Assembly (NCBI GenBank): GCA_026002025.1
Contig: BOAU01000008.1
Span: 1-41,274 of the forward strand
Direction: 5' to 3'
DNA from: Spirochaetia bacterium
Lineage (GTDB): Bacteria > Spirochaetota > Spirochaetia > Treponematales > Breznakiellaceae
Length of the DNA stretch: 41,274 nucleotides
Part shown: positions 16,279 through 24,068 of the stretch, piece after piece
Numbering within the stretch: position 1 is the stretch's first letter
Layout of the letters: each line of letters opens with the position of its first letter
Notes under the pieces: model-generated
What the model was told of the DNA's origin: nothing
The model's database searches: none
Seen by the model: only the letters and a program-made list of their open reading frames with translations
Program-made: the position numbers and the translations under genes

Positions 16279-17976
16279 ATGAGAAAAATTCCTGTAGTAT
16301 GCGTACTGTTTTGTCTATTGACCGCCTGGTGTCCCGGCACGATTTGGGGCGGCGGCATGGGGGAAAGTTCGGCGCCTGCCGATCCCGCTGACTGGGCAGG
16401 GAACGCAGTGCCGTACCAATCTTCCACCCGCAACCTTTCCGGCGTCGGCCAGGAGGACAGCCCGGCGCCTGCCGGTTCCGCCGCCATCCCTACCACCGGC
16501 GCTGACTGGGCAGGGAACGCGGCGCCTTCTTCCTCCCCGGACACAGTAGGTCCGGCGGACACAGTCCGAAGCATCGGGGCGGAAACCCGGGACGAAATCG
16601 CCTGGCGCAAGGAGTGGGTGGGCTGGCTCAACGAATGCGATAATTACGTGGCGGATTATATTAAGAACACGCCCCTGCCTACGTACCTGGTGTACTCCGT
16701 TGAATTGGAGAAGGGCGAGATTGACTGGGACCGGGAAACTCGCGCCCTCAGCTTCAGGATAGCCTTGTATCCTGATAAAAATTGGGCCGCTCCCATACAG
16801 CGGGCGGTGAACAAGGCATACACGGGGCTTGCGGCGACCGGCAGGGCTTCAGCCTGGGGACTGAAATGGCCGGGATTGATCGTTGCAGGCGGCGAGTCTC
16901 CTGCCAAGGCTGAGGTAAACCGCACATACCTCGCAGCCGTTGAACTGGTAAATGAACAGGGACAGGTGATAGGGACGCAGTCGGTATCCCTCACTGCGGG
17001 CTGGAAGACCAGAATCGACAGTCAATATACAGGTCATGCAGGTGTCATAAGCGCCGGTGACTACGCATTTCCGCGTGTAGCGGCGGCCAGTACCCAAACC
17101 GCTATGACCGTCACCATTCCGTATGTGGACGCACATAAAATCACCGATAGGATGTCCGTCAGAATCGCACGGCTGAACGGGAGGAGTGCGGAAACCGCAG
17201 CGCAGGAGAACGCGGTACATATCATGACGGAAGCCGATTACGCCCGCTTTTTTGAACAACAGCTCAACATGGTAAGCGTACGCGGCGGGACCTTTATGAT
17301 GGGAGGCCCGGACAAGGACGAACAGCCTCATCATAAGGAGACCGTAGCGCCGTTGTACATGGGGAAGTACGAGGTAACGGAGGGAGAATACAATGTTTTT
17401 TTACGCGCCACGGGGCGCAGGGGAGCAGATTCTCATCGCAGTGATGATTGGCCTGTTGACAGCGCAACATGGCTTGATGCAATTAAGTATTGTAACTGGC
17501 TCAGTGAGATGACCGGGCGAAGACCGGCGTATACGATAAACCGGGAAGATGCGCGGTTCAGCGGGAGCCCGGAGGACGTCACCTGGAACCGGAACGCCGA
17601 CGGCTACCGGCTGCCCACGGAGGCCGAATGGGAGTACGTTTGCCGGGCCGGAACTACGACTGCGTACAGTTTCGGGAACTCAATTTCCGAGAACCAGGCG
17701 AATTATGACAGACAAGGCAAGGGCTATTTTCGAGGGAAGATGGTGGGGAGCTTCGTGCCGAATCCCTGGGGGTTCTACGATATGCACGGGAACGTATCGG
17801 AGTGGTGTTGGGATTATAAGGAAGCATGGCCCAGCGGGGCAGAGCGCGCTGTGCGCGGCGGCGACTATCGAACACCGGGCGTGTACCTCCGTTCGGCCTA
17901 TCGGGGCTGGAGTAATCCCAAAAGCAGCGCCGGTTTCCGTATTGCAGCGCCGGCAAAAACCATTCGCTCTTTTTAA
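16279..17976 (+). CDS. Secreted SUMF1/formylglycine-enzyme-like domain protein
   Basis: A 565-residue protein with an N-terminal signal peptide (MRKIPVVCVLFCLLTAWCPG). A Pro/Ala-rich linker follows, in which ADWAGNA occurs twice (near residues 37 and 74). Then come a ~230-residue region of unknown fold and a C-terminal FGE-sulfatase (SUMF1) domain from about residue 333. The domain shows MVSVRGGTFMMGG, MGKYEVTEGEYN, YRLPTEAEWEYVCRAGTT, MHGNVSEWCWDY and AVRGGDYRTP, ending SAGFRIA. The cysteine pair used by catalytic formylglycine enzymes is not evident, so it is more likely a structural or ligand-binding C-type-lectin-like fold. Base composition returns to G+C rich here. The small secreted protein at 17987 follows after 10 bases with AAGGAGG, indicating one operon. 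Confidence 0.85.
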   Translation: MRKIPVVCVLFCLLTAWCPGTIWGGGMGESSAPADPADWAGNAVPYQSSTRNLSGVGQEDSPAPAGSAAIPTTGADWAGNAAPSSSPDTVGPADTVRSIGAETRDEIAWRKEWVGWLNECDNYVADYIKNTPLPTYLVYSVELEKGEIDWDRETRALSFRIALYPDKNWAAPIQRAVNKAYTGLAATGRASAWGLKWPGLIVAGGESPAKAEVNRTYLAAVELVNEQGQVIGTQSVSLTAGWKTRIDSQYTGHAGVISAGDYAFPRVAAASTQTAMTVTIPYVDAHKITDRMSVRIARLNGRSAETAAQENAVHIMTEADYARFFEQQLNMVSVRGGTFMMGGPDKDEQPHHKETVAPLYMGKYEVTEGEYNVFLRATGRRGADSHRSDDWPVDSATWLDAIKYCNWLSEMTGRRPAYTINREDARFSGSPEDVTWNRNADGYRLPTEAEWEYVCRAGTTTAYSFGNSISENQANYDRQGKGYFRGKMVGSFVPNPWGFYDMHGNVSEWCWDYKEAWPSGAERAVRGGDYRTPGVYLRSAYRGWSNPKSSAGFRIAAPAKTIRSF

Positions 17977-17986
17977 GGAGGATGCG

Positions 17987-18589
17987 GTGAAAAATATTTT
18001 CGTACTTTGTTTGCTTTTTGTGAGCGGTTTCGCCTTTGCGAAGGAAGAGTTGGGATATGTATATTTTAAGTACGAAGTAGTGGATACCCCGTGGACCGGT
18101 TACGTTCCGCCACACGCGGCAAATTTGCGGGAGATGGTTTGTTTGGATATTACTTTTATCAGTAATCTGCCCAAAGAATATACGGACTATTTTATAGACG
18201 TGTATGAGAACAATGAGATTAATGTGGGCCTTACCCATGCGGTCTTTGGCCGCGGACGTAAATCCTTTGCACTATTTACCAGAACCGAAAACGGTTTTAT
18301 AAGCAGGAGGCCTTTCGCGAAAAAATGGGACCACGCGGAGTCTTGGGATTCTCCCAATCTGGGGAGCTATGAATTCTTCTATGCAGTGGGGGCAATACAA
18401 CAAACGATGGCAAAGTGCGTTCAATTTATTTTAGATACTACCGCATCTGTGGTAGGTACCGGGAAAGGTATATCCGCCCAGGCGGTGGGCAATACTTCCG
18501 TACCGAATTTGTTTGATGACGCAGAGCAGGGCTTTCATTTCAGAAAAACCAAACTTTTTGAAAGAAAATGGGTTGTGTATAGGGAATGA
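17987..18589 (+). CDS. Secreted protein of unknown function
   Basis: A 200-residue protein starting at GTG 17987, 5 bases after AAGGAGG (17975-17981). The frame is open far upstream inside the SUMF1 gene, but this start gives a clean signal peptide (KNIFVLCLLFVSGFAFA, then KEEL). The mature part is beta-rich and includes ELGYVYFKYEVVDTPWTGYV and a GRGRKSFALFTRTENGF segment. I recognise no family. It follows the SUMF1-like secreted protein and probably acts in the same compartment. Its stop overlaps the start of the receiver-like gene as ATGA (18586-18589). That tight coupling of an exported protein to a cytoplasmic one is unusual. Confidence 0.68.
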   Translation: MKNIFVLCLLFVSGFAFAKEELGYVYFKYEVVDTPWTGYVPPHAANLREMVCLDITFISNLPKEYTDYFIDVYENNEINVGLTHAVFGRGRKSFALFTRTENGFISRRPFAKKWDHAESWDSPNLGSYEFFYAVGAIQQTMAKCVQFILDTTASVVGTGKGISAQAVGNTSVPNLFDDAEQGFHFRKTKLFERKWVVYRE

Positions 18590-19005
18590 TGAAAGTTTTT
18601 ATTCTCGAAGACGATCATGACAGGATCGATTACTTTATTCGTAATTTCTCACCATTTGCCGAACTCACTGTTTCTGAGTCGTATCGCGATGCTATTAAAA
18701 AGTTTAACCCGCCCTATGATGCAATTTTGTTGGACCACGATTTAGGCGGACTTATATATGTTGATGTTCAACAAGAAAACACCGGGTCTCAATTTTGTAA
18801 GTGGCTGTGTAAAAAGAATGGTGTTGCTAAAGATACTCCAATGGTAATTCACTCACATAATGATGTAGGCGCCGAACATATGAACAATATTCTAACAAGC
18901 GGTGGTTTTACAAAAGTCAATACATTGCCGTTTGATTTTCTGGCTCTGCACTGGGAACGGGGAACATTAAACTTCTTAGGGCACGTAATTTCGGAAGAAA
19001 AGTAA
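18586..19005 (+). CDS. cREC (cyclic-phosphate processing receiver-like) domain protein
   Basis: A 139-residue stand-alone receiver-like protein. The N-terminal strand MKVFILEDDHDRIDYF carries acidic residues like a response regulator. The phosphoacceptor region is AILLDHDLGG (residues 46-55), and MVIHSHNDVGAEHM (86-99) follows the next strand. The DHDLGG plus IHSHN-GA--M pair is what I know from the cREC family, proposed from comparative genomics to act in nucleotide or RNA-end phosphate processing and conflict systems; I have not been able to test this by search. There is no output domain and no kinase nearby. It starts within the stop codon of the secreted protein gene (ATGA). A normal CheY-like receiver is the alternative, but the histidines argue against it. 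Confidence 0.7.
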   Translation: MMKVFILEDDHDRIDYFIRNFSPFAELTVSESYRDAIKKFNPPYDAILLDHDLGGLIYVDVQQENTGSQFCKWLCKKNGVAKDTPMVIHSHNDVGAEHMNNILTSGGFTKVNTLPFDFLALHWERGTLNFLGHVISEEK

Positions 19006-19016
19006 GGGGGAATGAT

Positions 19017-19052
19017 ATGATTGAGAAACCGGCCAAACGCAAAGTCAAATAA
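19017..19052 (+). CDS. Very short ORF (11 residues)
   Basis: ATG 19017 to TAA 19050-19052, MIEKPAKRKVK, with AAGGGGGA about 6 bases upstream. The ribosome site is good and the position, 12 bases behind the cREC stop, fits an operon. The length makes it equally likely to be a remnant or a spacer that keeps ribosomes near the next gene. Confidence 0.2.
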   Translation: MIEKPAKRKVK

Positions 19053-19079
19053 TTTTACATATTGCTTAGGAGGCATATT

Positions 19080-19604
19080 ATGGCAGAAAAGACAATCGTA
19101 ATCACCACCTTTGGACAGGGGGAGACGGTAGAGCGGATTTCGGTGAGTTTGTTTGATGTTGAATCTAACGGCGGCAGCAACAGTGCAAGAAACTATTGCA
19201 AGGCCATCAATAAGCTTGAGCTTAAGGATGATGCATGGGTATTTGCTCGAATAACAGGGGAACACGAGCAGTATGCAATTAAAAAACTCGTACCCAGGCG
19301 GATACCATTTACGGAGCTTATCCTTATGGTTCATGACGGCATTATACAGAAATGTTTGCGGGAAGTTGAATCAGAGGAACTTGCGATAGCATTAAAAGGA
19401 GCGGATAGTGAGGTACAGAAAAAAATATTCCGTAATTTGTCAAAAAGAGCGGCAGCTATGATGAAAGAAGATATGGAGTTTATGGGACCGGTGCGGGTAT
19501 CGGATGCGGTAGAACAACAGGAAAAAATGGTCTCCATTATTGAGAATTTGGCGGCTACCGGGGAAATCGTAATACCCGATCAAGATGAAAAAATGATTGA
19601 TTGA
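19080..19604 (+). CDS. Orphan FliG C-terminal-domain protein
   Basis: A 174-residue protein whose residues ~76-166 match the C-terminal domain of the flagellar rotor protein FliG. Diagnostic stretches are LREVESEELAIALKGA, QKKIFRNLSKRAAAMMKED and MEFMGPVRV, ending ENLAATGEIVI. The N-terminal and middle domains of FliG are absent (a full FliG is about 340 residues). In their place is a ~70-residue segment (ITTFGQGETVERISVSLFDV) that I do not recognise. In the torque helix the conserved DDRSIQ reads HDGIIQ (85-90), so the charges facing the stator are partly lost. Start ATG 19080 is set by AGGAGG at 19068-19073. No other flagellar gene is in the window. It could modulate the motor or be a domain captured for another use. 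Confidence 0.82.
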   Translation: MAEKTIVITTFGQGETVERISVSLFDVESNGGSNSARNYCKAINKLELKDDAWVFARITGEHEQYAIKKLVPRRIPFTELILMVHDGIIQKCLREVESEELAIALKGADSEVQKKIFRNLSKRAAAMMKEDMEFMGPVRVSDAVEQQEKMVSIIENLAATGEIVIPDQDEKMID

Positions 19605-19624
19605 TTCAAGGGGGAATTATAACA

Positions 19625-19916
19625 ATGAAACTGGAAAAACAAAGGTATAAAAGAGGAACTCGAAGATGAAGATTGTCTATTACGTAGTACTCCCAAAAAT
19701 TTCAGTTCCCCAAAGGAAATTGAAATTTCTAATGCAGAATATGAAGAACTAAAAAAGCACTCCGAATTACTGAATAAGTATGAAGGGGATTGGGATAAAC
19801 TTAAGAATTTAACCACGAACTACACGAAAAACACGAAATTTTGTTTTGAAATAGCAATCTTTTTTCGTGTCGTTCGTGTGGTTCGTGGTTTAAATCCTAA
19901 AGAATTCTATACTTAA
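19625..19916 (+). pseudogene. Frameshifted small gene running into a repeat
   Basis: AAGGGGG and ATG 19625 begin a frame that stops after 14 codons. Removing one A from the AAAAA run at 19635-19639 restores MKLENKGIKEELEDEDCLL, which continues through SPKEIEISNAEYEELKKHSE and DWDKLKN before entering the inverted repeat at 19806. The natural protein probably ended near or before the repeat; the current frame stops at TAA 19914-19916. The product is charged and helical, with no family recognised. This may be a true one-base insertion or a sequencing error in the homopolymer. Confidence 0.45.
19806..19895. repeat. Dispersed inverted repeat, copy 1
   Basis: Left arm AATTTAACCACGAACTACAC... (19806-19838) and right arm ending GTTCGTGTGGTTCGTGGTTT (to about 19895) are near complements, separated by a ~20-base A+T-rich centre. 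Built on 9-base units of ACCACACGA type. It lies between convergent genes and could fold into a strong bidirectional hairpin. The right flank (TTTAAATCCTAAAGAATTCT) is shared with copy 4. Confidence 0.8.
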
Positions 19917-19975
19917 TCAGTAAAAATCCATGAATGATTTTTTTCATGCGTTTGTCGTGCAGGACAAGGCTAAAC

Positions 19976-20659
19976 TCAATTAGTAACACTAAAGGCGGCG
20001 CGGTTTATCAGGTTCGCCTGATATCCCGCACCGAAGCCGTTGTCGATGTTCACCACCGAGATGCCGGGGGCGCAGGAGGTGAGCATCCCCAGGAGGGCGG
20101 AAAGGCCGCCGAAGGATGCGCCGTAACCCACGCTGGTGGGAAGCGCGATCACCGGCACGGAAACAAGGCCGGCGATAACACCTGCCAGCGCGCCTTCCAT
20201 TCCCGCAACGGCGATCACCACACGGGCCTGTTTGATATCCGGGAGCCGGGCAAAGAGCCGGTGAATGCCGGCCACGCCCACATCGTTTATCAGGTTTACT
20301 TTGCTGCCGAAAAATTCCGCGGACCTGACCGCCTCACGGGCGGCGGGTAAATCCGAAGTGCCGGCGGCCACCACCGCCACAAGGCCCTGACGATCCTGCG
20401 GTTTACAGATACTCCCCACAGTAATGGTGCGGGCAAGATCATCGTACTCCGCCTCGGGGAAGCGGGCGCGGATTTTTTCCGCAAGCTCGCTCTGGGCACG
20501 GGTCCCCAAAACGGGGATGCCCTGCTCCCTCATGCGGATGATGATGGCCTCGCTCTGCTCCACGGTTTTACCCGCGCAGTAAACCACTTCAGGGTAACCG
20601 GTGCGTTCGCTGCGGCGGCTGTCGATTACCGCAAAATCAAGGCTGTCATTGTTTTCCAT
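19976..20659 (-). CDS. larB: LarB, pyridinium-3,5-biscarboxylic acid mononucleotide synthase
   Basis: A 227-residue homologue of LarB, which carboxylates and hydrolyses nicotinic acid adenine dinucleotide in the first step of nickel-pincer nucleotide (NPN) synthesis. Family blocks are GYPEVVYCAGKT (residues ~21-32), the PurE-like AGTSDLPAAREA, NDVGVAGIHR and AGMEGALAGVIAGLVSVPVIALPTS, followed by the GYGASFGG-GLSALLG region and NIDNGFGAG. Only about 8 residues precede the FAVID segment, where many LarB proteins carry a further ~25-30-residue helix, so the N-terminus is short. It starts 5 bases after the larE stop and is the last gene of the nickel/NPN operon. Copy 1 of the inverted repeat follows it. 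Confidence 0.92.
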   Translation of the reverse strand: MENNDSLDFAVIDSRRSERTGYPEVVYCAGKTVEQSEAIIIRMREQGIPVLGTRAQSELAEKIRARFPEAEYDDLARTITVGSICKPQDRQGLVAVVAAGTSDLPAAREAVRSAEFFGSKVNLINDVGVAGIHRLFARLPDIKQARVVIAVAGMEGALAGVIAGLVSVPVIALPTSVGYGASFGGLSALLGMLTSCAPGISVVNIDNGFGAGYQANLINRAAFSVTN

Positions 20660-20664
20660 CAGGA

Positions 20665-21486
20665 TCAGGCCCTTTGGGCAATGGCCCGGTTCATGTTGCC
20701 CATCACGTATCCTTCAAGCTCAAAGGCGACATAGAGGAAGCCGTAGGATTTCAAGGTCCGGGAAATATCGTCAAGCATTGTTTCGTTAAAGAAGTGCTTC
20801 CGCTCATCGGGACTCACTTCGATGCGGGCGATGTTTTCGTGGGACCGCACCCGGAACTGGCGGAACCCCATGGACCGCAGGGCGTCTTCGGCCTTTTCGA
20901 TGCGGGAAAGTTTTTCCCGGTCAATGCGCTCGCCGTAGGGAATACGGGATGCCAGGCAGGCAAAGGCCGGCTTGTCCCAGGTGGGCAGATTGAAACGTTT
21001 GGAAAGTTCCCGCACTTCCGCCTTATGTAAATCAGCTTCACGCAGGGGGCTGATGATCTTAAGTTCCTCAAGAGCCCTGAGGCCGGGCCGGTAATCACCC
21101 AGGTCGTCCATGTTGGAACCGTCCAGGACCGCGTTAATCCCCCGCTCTTTGGCGGCTTTTAATATATTGCCGAATTCGATCTTCTTGCAGAAGTAACACC
21201 GTTCCTTTGGATTGGCTGCCACTTCCTCGTCGATTCCGTTTTCCTCCACCAGAATGTGTTTGATGCCGACCCGCTTTGCGATATCTTCCGCGCATTCAAT
21301 TTCACTTTTGGGGAGCATGGGGGAAACGATGGTAACCGCTATTGCCCGCTCCCCCAGCGCCGCCTGAGCGGCGTGGCAAAGAAAGGAACTGTCCACCCCG
21401 CCTGAAAAGGCGACCGCCGCGCTTCCCTGGGCGGCAATAATATCAAGCAAGTGCCCATACTTTTCTTCCAAACCTGTTGCATCCAT
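20665..21486 (-). CDS. larE: LarE, sulfur insertase of NPN biosynthesis
   Basis: A 273-residue PP-loop enzyme. AFSGGVDSSFLCHAA (residues 26-40) is the ATP-binding loop that adenylates the substrate carboxylates. LarE then puts sulfur on both of them. Three cysteines, C97 and C100 in RCYFCKK and C177 in FACLASR, match the class of LarE that holds a 4Fe-4S cluster and passes sulfur from it. The other class, with one sacrificial cysteine, is known from Lactobacillus. DGSNMDDLGDYRPG is the second family block. AGGAGG at 21494-21499 fixes the start. It sits between the DUF3842 gene and larB. Confidence 0.93.
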   Translation of the reverse strand: MDATGLEEKYGHLLDIIAAQGSAAVAFSGGVDSSFLCHAAQAALGERAIAVTIVSPMLPKSEIECAEDIAKRVGIKHILVEENGIDEEVAANPKERCYFCKKIEFGNILKAAKERGINAVLDGSNMDDLGDYRPGLRALEELKIISPLREADLHKAEVRELSKRFNLPTWDKPAFACLASRIPYGERIDREKLSRIEKAEDALRSMGFRQFRVRSHENIARIEVSPDERKHFFNETMLDDISRTLKSYGFLYVAFELEGYVMGNMNRAIAQRA

Positions 21487-21522
21487 TATCCGTACCTCCT
21501 GTGATGAACTAAACTTTCACTT

Positions 21523-21954
21523 TCATTTCGCTTTCAGTTTCAACCGTTCAATTAAAATCTCGACAGCCCTGTCGGTCATCTTTGCCAGGGGCATCTGTTC
21601 CAGACCGGCGATATAAAAATGATCCTGCTGCATGGGAAGGAGTATCCGCTCTCCGGGGGCGGCAAGGATAGCCTCGGCCATCGCCGGGGTAATTTCCCCC
21701 ATCATGCTGTTGCCGATCACAATGCCGATAGGCCCCAGGATAAAGGAAGCGCCGCCCACCGACACCCGTATGGCGTTTTCTCCGGTGGCCCCCCGGCCGG
21801 CCCCGGCCTTTACCATCCGCTCGGTGGCAACCGCATTGGTGCCCAGGGCAATAATTTCGGTATCATCCTCAATGATCTCTTTTAGTTTACTGATAAGCTG
21901 AACGCCGATGCCGCCCCCCATGCCGTCAACGATCATAATGGTTGTATGTTTCAT
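21523..21954 (-). CDS. DUF3842 family protein in the nickel/NPN operon
   Basis: A 143-residue protein matching the DUF3842 family. A Rossmann-like start (IMIVDGMGGGIGVQLISKL) is followed by IIALGTNAVATERMVKAG. A GATGENAI segment and GPIGIVIGNSMMGEITPAMA come next. The glycine-rich N-terminus suggests nucleotide or cofactor binding. The family has no established function that I know of. Its start overlaps the nikO stop as ATGA (21951-21954), and larE begins 36 bases downstream, so it is made together with nickel uptake and NPN synthesis. A role in nickel delivery or in NPN handling is inferred from this position only. Confidence 0.8.
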   Translation of the reverse strand: MKHTTIMIVDGMGGGIGVQLISKLKEIIEDDTEIIALGTNAVATERMVKAGAGRGATGENAIRVSVGGASFILGPIGIVIGNSMMGEITPAMAEAILAAPGERILLPMQQDHFYIAGLEQMPLAKMTDRAVEILIERLKLKAK

Positions 21955-22730
21955 CTGTTTAGTATAGCACCTTGTAAATGATATGAAAGGGGGAGCGCAG
22001 CCGCCCTCCGCAGGGGCAGTTCAAGCCCGATTGATTGTAAAAATGTTTCATCCAGCAAAAGCCCCGGCGCGGGCGAAGATTCGGCAATACGGCCATTTTG
22101 AAGAAATAAGGTTTCATCACACAGATCCAGCGCCATATCCAGATCGTGGCTTGCGATGATCCGGGTACAGGTTAATTTTTTTAACAGGGCGATGCAATTT
22201 TTTCGCGCACGGGGATCAAGGCTGGCGGTCGGTTCATCGATGAGTAATATTTTATCTTCGATATTGCTTTGAAATGAAATAAGAATAGAAGCGATGGCAG
22301 CCCGCTGTTTCTCCCCGCCTGAAAGTTTGTAGGGCGGCCGGTCCGCAAGGTGTTTTGCTTCAACCAGTTCCAGCGCATCCTCGGCCATTTTCCGCACATC
22401 CTGGGGATTTGTCCCTTTCTGTAAGACCGCAAAGGCAACATCCTCCCAGACCGTGGGCATAAAAAGCTGGTTGTCAGGTTCCTGAAAAACAATGCCGGTT
22501 TTACGCCGGATCTTTTCATCCCTAAAGATTGAAAGGCCGTCAATCAAAATATCCCCCCTTGAAGGCTTCATGCATCCCGCTAAAAGCTGCAATAAGGTTG
22601 ATTTCCCGCTGCCATTCGCCCCGGCAACGCAGACACAGGAACCTTTTTTGATCGTAAAATTAATTTCGGAAAGCGCGGGAAAAGAACCTTCATAACTATA
22701 CGAAAGGTTTTGAACAGTTAAAAAATCCAT
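21951..22730 (-). CDS. nikO: Nickel ECF transporter ATPase (NikO/CbiO type)
   Basis: A 259-residue ABC ATPase of the energy-coupling-factor class. Walker A is GANGSGKST near residue 38, the signature is KLSGGEKQRAAIAS, Walker B is ILLIDEPTASLD and the H-loop is IIASHDLDMAL. It powers metal uptake with NikQ and NikM. The frame can also start at 22763 (11 residues longer), which would overlap nikQ by 46 bases. I prefer ATG 22730 because the protein then begins MDFLTVQNLSYSY as its relatives do. Nickel rather than cobalt is inferred from the linked lar genes and the NikK/NikL partners. Confidence 0.9.
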   Translation of the reverse strand: MDFLTVQNLSYSYEGSFPALSEINFTIKKGSCVCVAGANGSGKSTLLQLLAGCMKPSRGDILIDGLSIFRDEKIRRKTGIVFQEPDNQLFMPTVWEDVAFAVLQKGTNPQDVRKMAEDALELVEAKHLADRPPYKLSGGEKQRAAIASILISFQSNIEDKILLIDEPTASLDPRARKNCIALLKKLTCTRIIASHDLDMALDLCDETLFLQNGRIAESSPAPGLLLDETFLQSIGLELPLRRAAALPLSYHLQGAILNR

Positions 22731-23467
22731 TTGTTTAACATCCTGTCCAATAGGGGCAAACAAAGCGCAAAAACCATCGAAGCGGCAAGCAAAAAAGTAT
22801 CAGGCAGTTTCCAGCAAAAGGTTTTGGTAATCGGGAAAGTTCCGTCAAAGCCCCGACTTTGCATGGCCATCCAGATTTTCTGCGAGCGGAATTCCGCACT
22901 TAAAAATGACGCGGCAAAAACCGCGGCATAGGAACGCCACTGTTCCCCCATGGTCCTTCCGGCGCTCTGCCGTAATTTCATGGAGATTACCGCTGTGTAT
23001 ACACGCTCAAACATGACAAAGATAAAACGGTAGCTCAGTATCAATAATGAAACAAGTTTTTTGGGAACCCCTATTTTTGAAAGTGCATTGCTTAATCCGC
23101 TTATTCCGATTGGTATTAAGAACAGCATATAGAGCAGGGCCGCGGCGTTTATCCGCAGGGTAAGGGTGAGCGCCTCAGACAGGGCCTTTGAATAATCTGT
23201 ATTGCCGGTAATTAATGCGCCCAAAGGCAGACTTACCCATAGCATCAGGGTAAAAATATTTACCGGCAATAAACGCAGTAACACTATCCGTATTGATTTA
23301 ATCAAGAAAAACAAAGGTATGATGATAAGCAACGCAAGTATAAAATAATTTGAAACAGCAAGCGTTGCCGCAATAAGCAAGAAAACACTTATCACACGGC
23401 AGCGGAGGTCAAAACAAAAAACGCCCGATAAGGGATCGTTTTTAAATTCAAGGCGATCAAGGTACAT
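22718..23467 (-). CDS. nikQ: Nickel ECF transporter transmembrane component (NikQ/CbiQ type)
   Basis: A 249-residue integral membrane protein with about five to six membrane segments, for example ISVFLLIAATLAVSNYFILA and IFTLMLWVSLPLGALI. The coupling region includes AVISMKLRQSAGRT and the AMQSRGFDG motif, the short charged helix that T components use to contact the ATPase. The C-terminus is LLDRMLNKWIF. It follows nikM after one base and overlaps nikO. Length and motifs are normal for CbiQ/NikQ. Confidence 0.9.
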   Translation of the reverse strand: MYLDRLEFKNDPLSGVFCFDLRCRVISVFLLIAATLAVSNYFILALLIIIPLFFLIKSIRIVLLRLLPVNIFTLMLWVSLPLGALITGNTDYSKALSEALTLTLRINAAALLYMLFLIPIGISGLSNALSKIGVPKKLVSLLILSYRFIFVMFERVYTAVISMKLRQSAGRTMGEQWRSYAAVFAASFLSAEFRSQKIWMAMQSRGFDGTFPITKTFCWKLPDTFLLAASMVFALCLPLLDRMLNKWIF

Positions 23468-23468
23468 A

Positions 23469-24068
23469 TTATGGTGTCCCCGAAAGGTTTATTGCACGGG
23501 GATAGGCCTTTGCAAGAAAGATCACGATAAACCCGGTAATGAGCCCTTCCACAAGGGCAAGCGGCAGGTTTGCGGCAAAGATAAGCGCGGCCGCGGTCAT
23601 AAGATTCATATTGCTCAATGACAACGATATAACAACAAGGATAGTTCCTGTTATAAGCGCCAGAAAGCCGGCGATAAAAGCCGCAACAAAACGAAATTTT
23701 TTGGGACAAATCCGATAAATACCGCAAGCGGAAATTGCCGCCGTTCCCATAACCACCGTATTTACGCCGAGGGAGAGAAGTCCGCCGAACTGAAACAAGA
23801 GCCCCTGCAGCAACAGGGCTATAAAAAGCGCGGGTATTACGCTCCAGCCGAGGAGGAGCCCCGCGAGGCCAAGGAGTGTCAGGTGAATACTCGACGGCCC
23901 CAGGGGAACATGAACAAGGGACGCGAGAAATAAAACCGCAGAGATCATGGCGCACCGGGGCAGATCTTCTGTCCTGGTCCTCTTCAGGCCCAAGGCAAGG
24001 CCCCCGGCCGCGATAGCCCAGCCCGCAACAAGAACCGGCGGCGATAATACCCCTTCGCTAATGTGCAT
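23469..24068 (-). CDS. nikM: Nickel ECF transporter substrate-binding membrane component (NikM)
   Basis: A 199-residue membrane protein that begins MHISEGVLSPP, the hallmark N-terminus of CbiM/NikM, in which the amino-terminal Met-His binds the metal. About six membrane segments follow, with the HVPLGPSSIHLTLLGLAG loop between the second and third. A second conserved histidine pair lies in that loop. The start lies 11 bases inside the end of nikL, and nikQ follows after one base. The family imports Ni or Co; nickel is preferred here because of the lar genes. Confidence 0.92.
   Translation of the reverse strand: MHISEGVLSPPVLVAGWAIAAGGLALGLKRTRTEDLPRCAMISAVLFLASLVHVPLGPSSIHLTLLGLAGLLLGWSVIPALFIALLLQGLLFQFGGLLSLGVNTVVMGTAAISACGIYRICPKKFRFVAAFIAGFLALITGTILVVISLSLSNMNLMTAAALIFAANLPLALVEGLITGFIVIFLAKAYPRAINLSGTP

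Noticed and set aside
17549..17986. Longer N-terminus for the secreted protein at 17987
   Set aside because: It overlaps the SUMF1-like gene and would bury a clear signal peptide; AAGGAGG supports the GTG at 17987.
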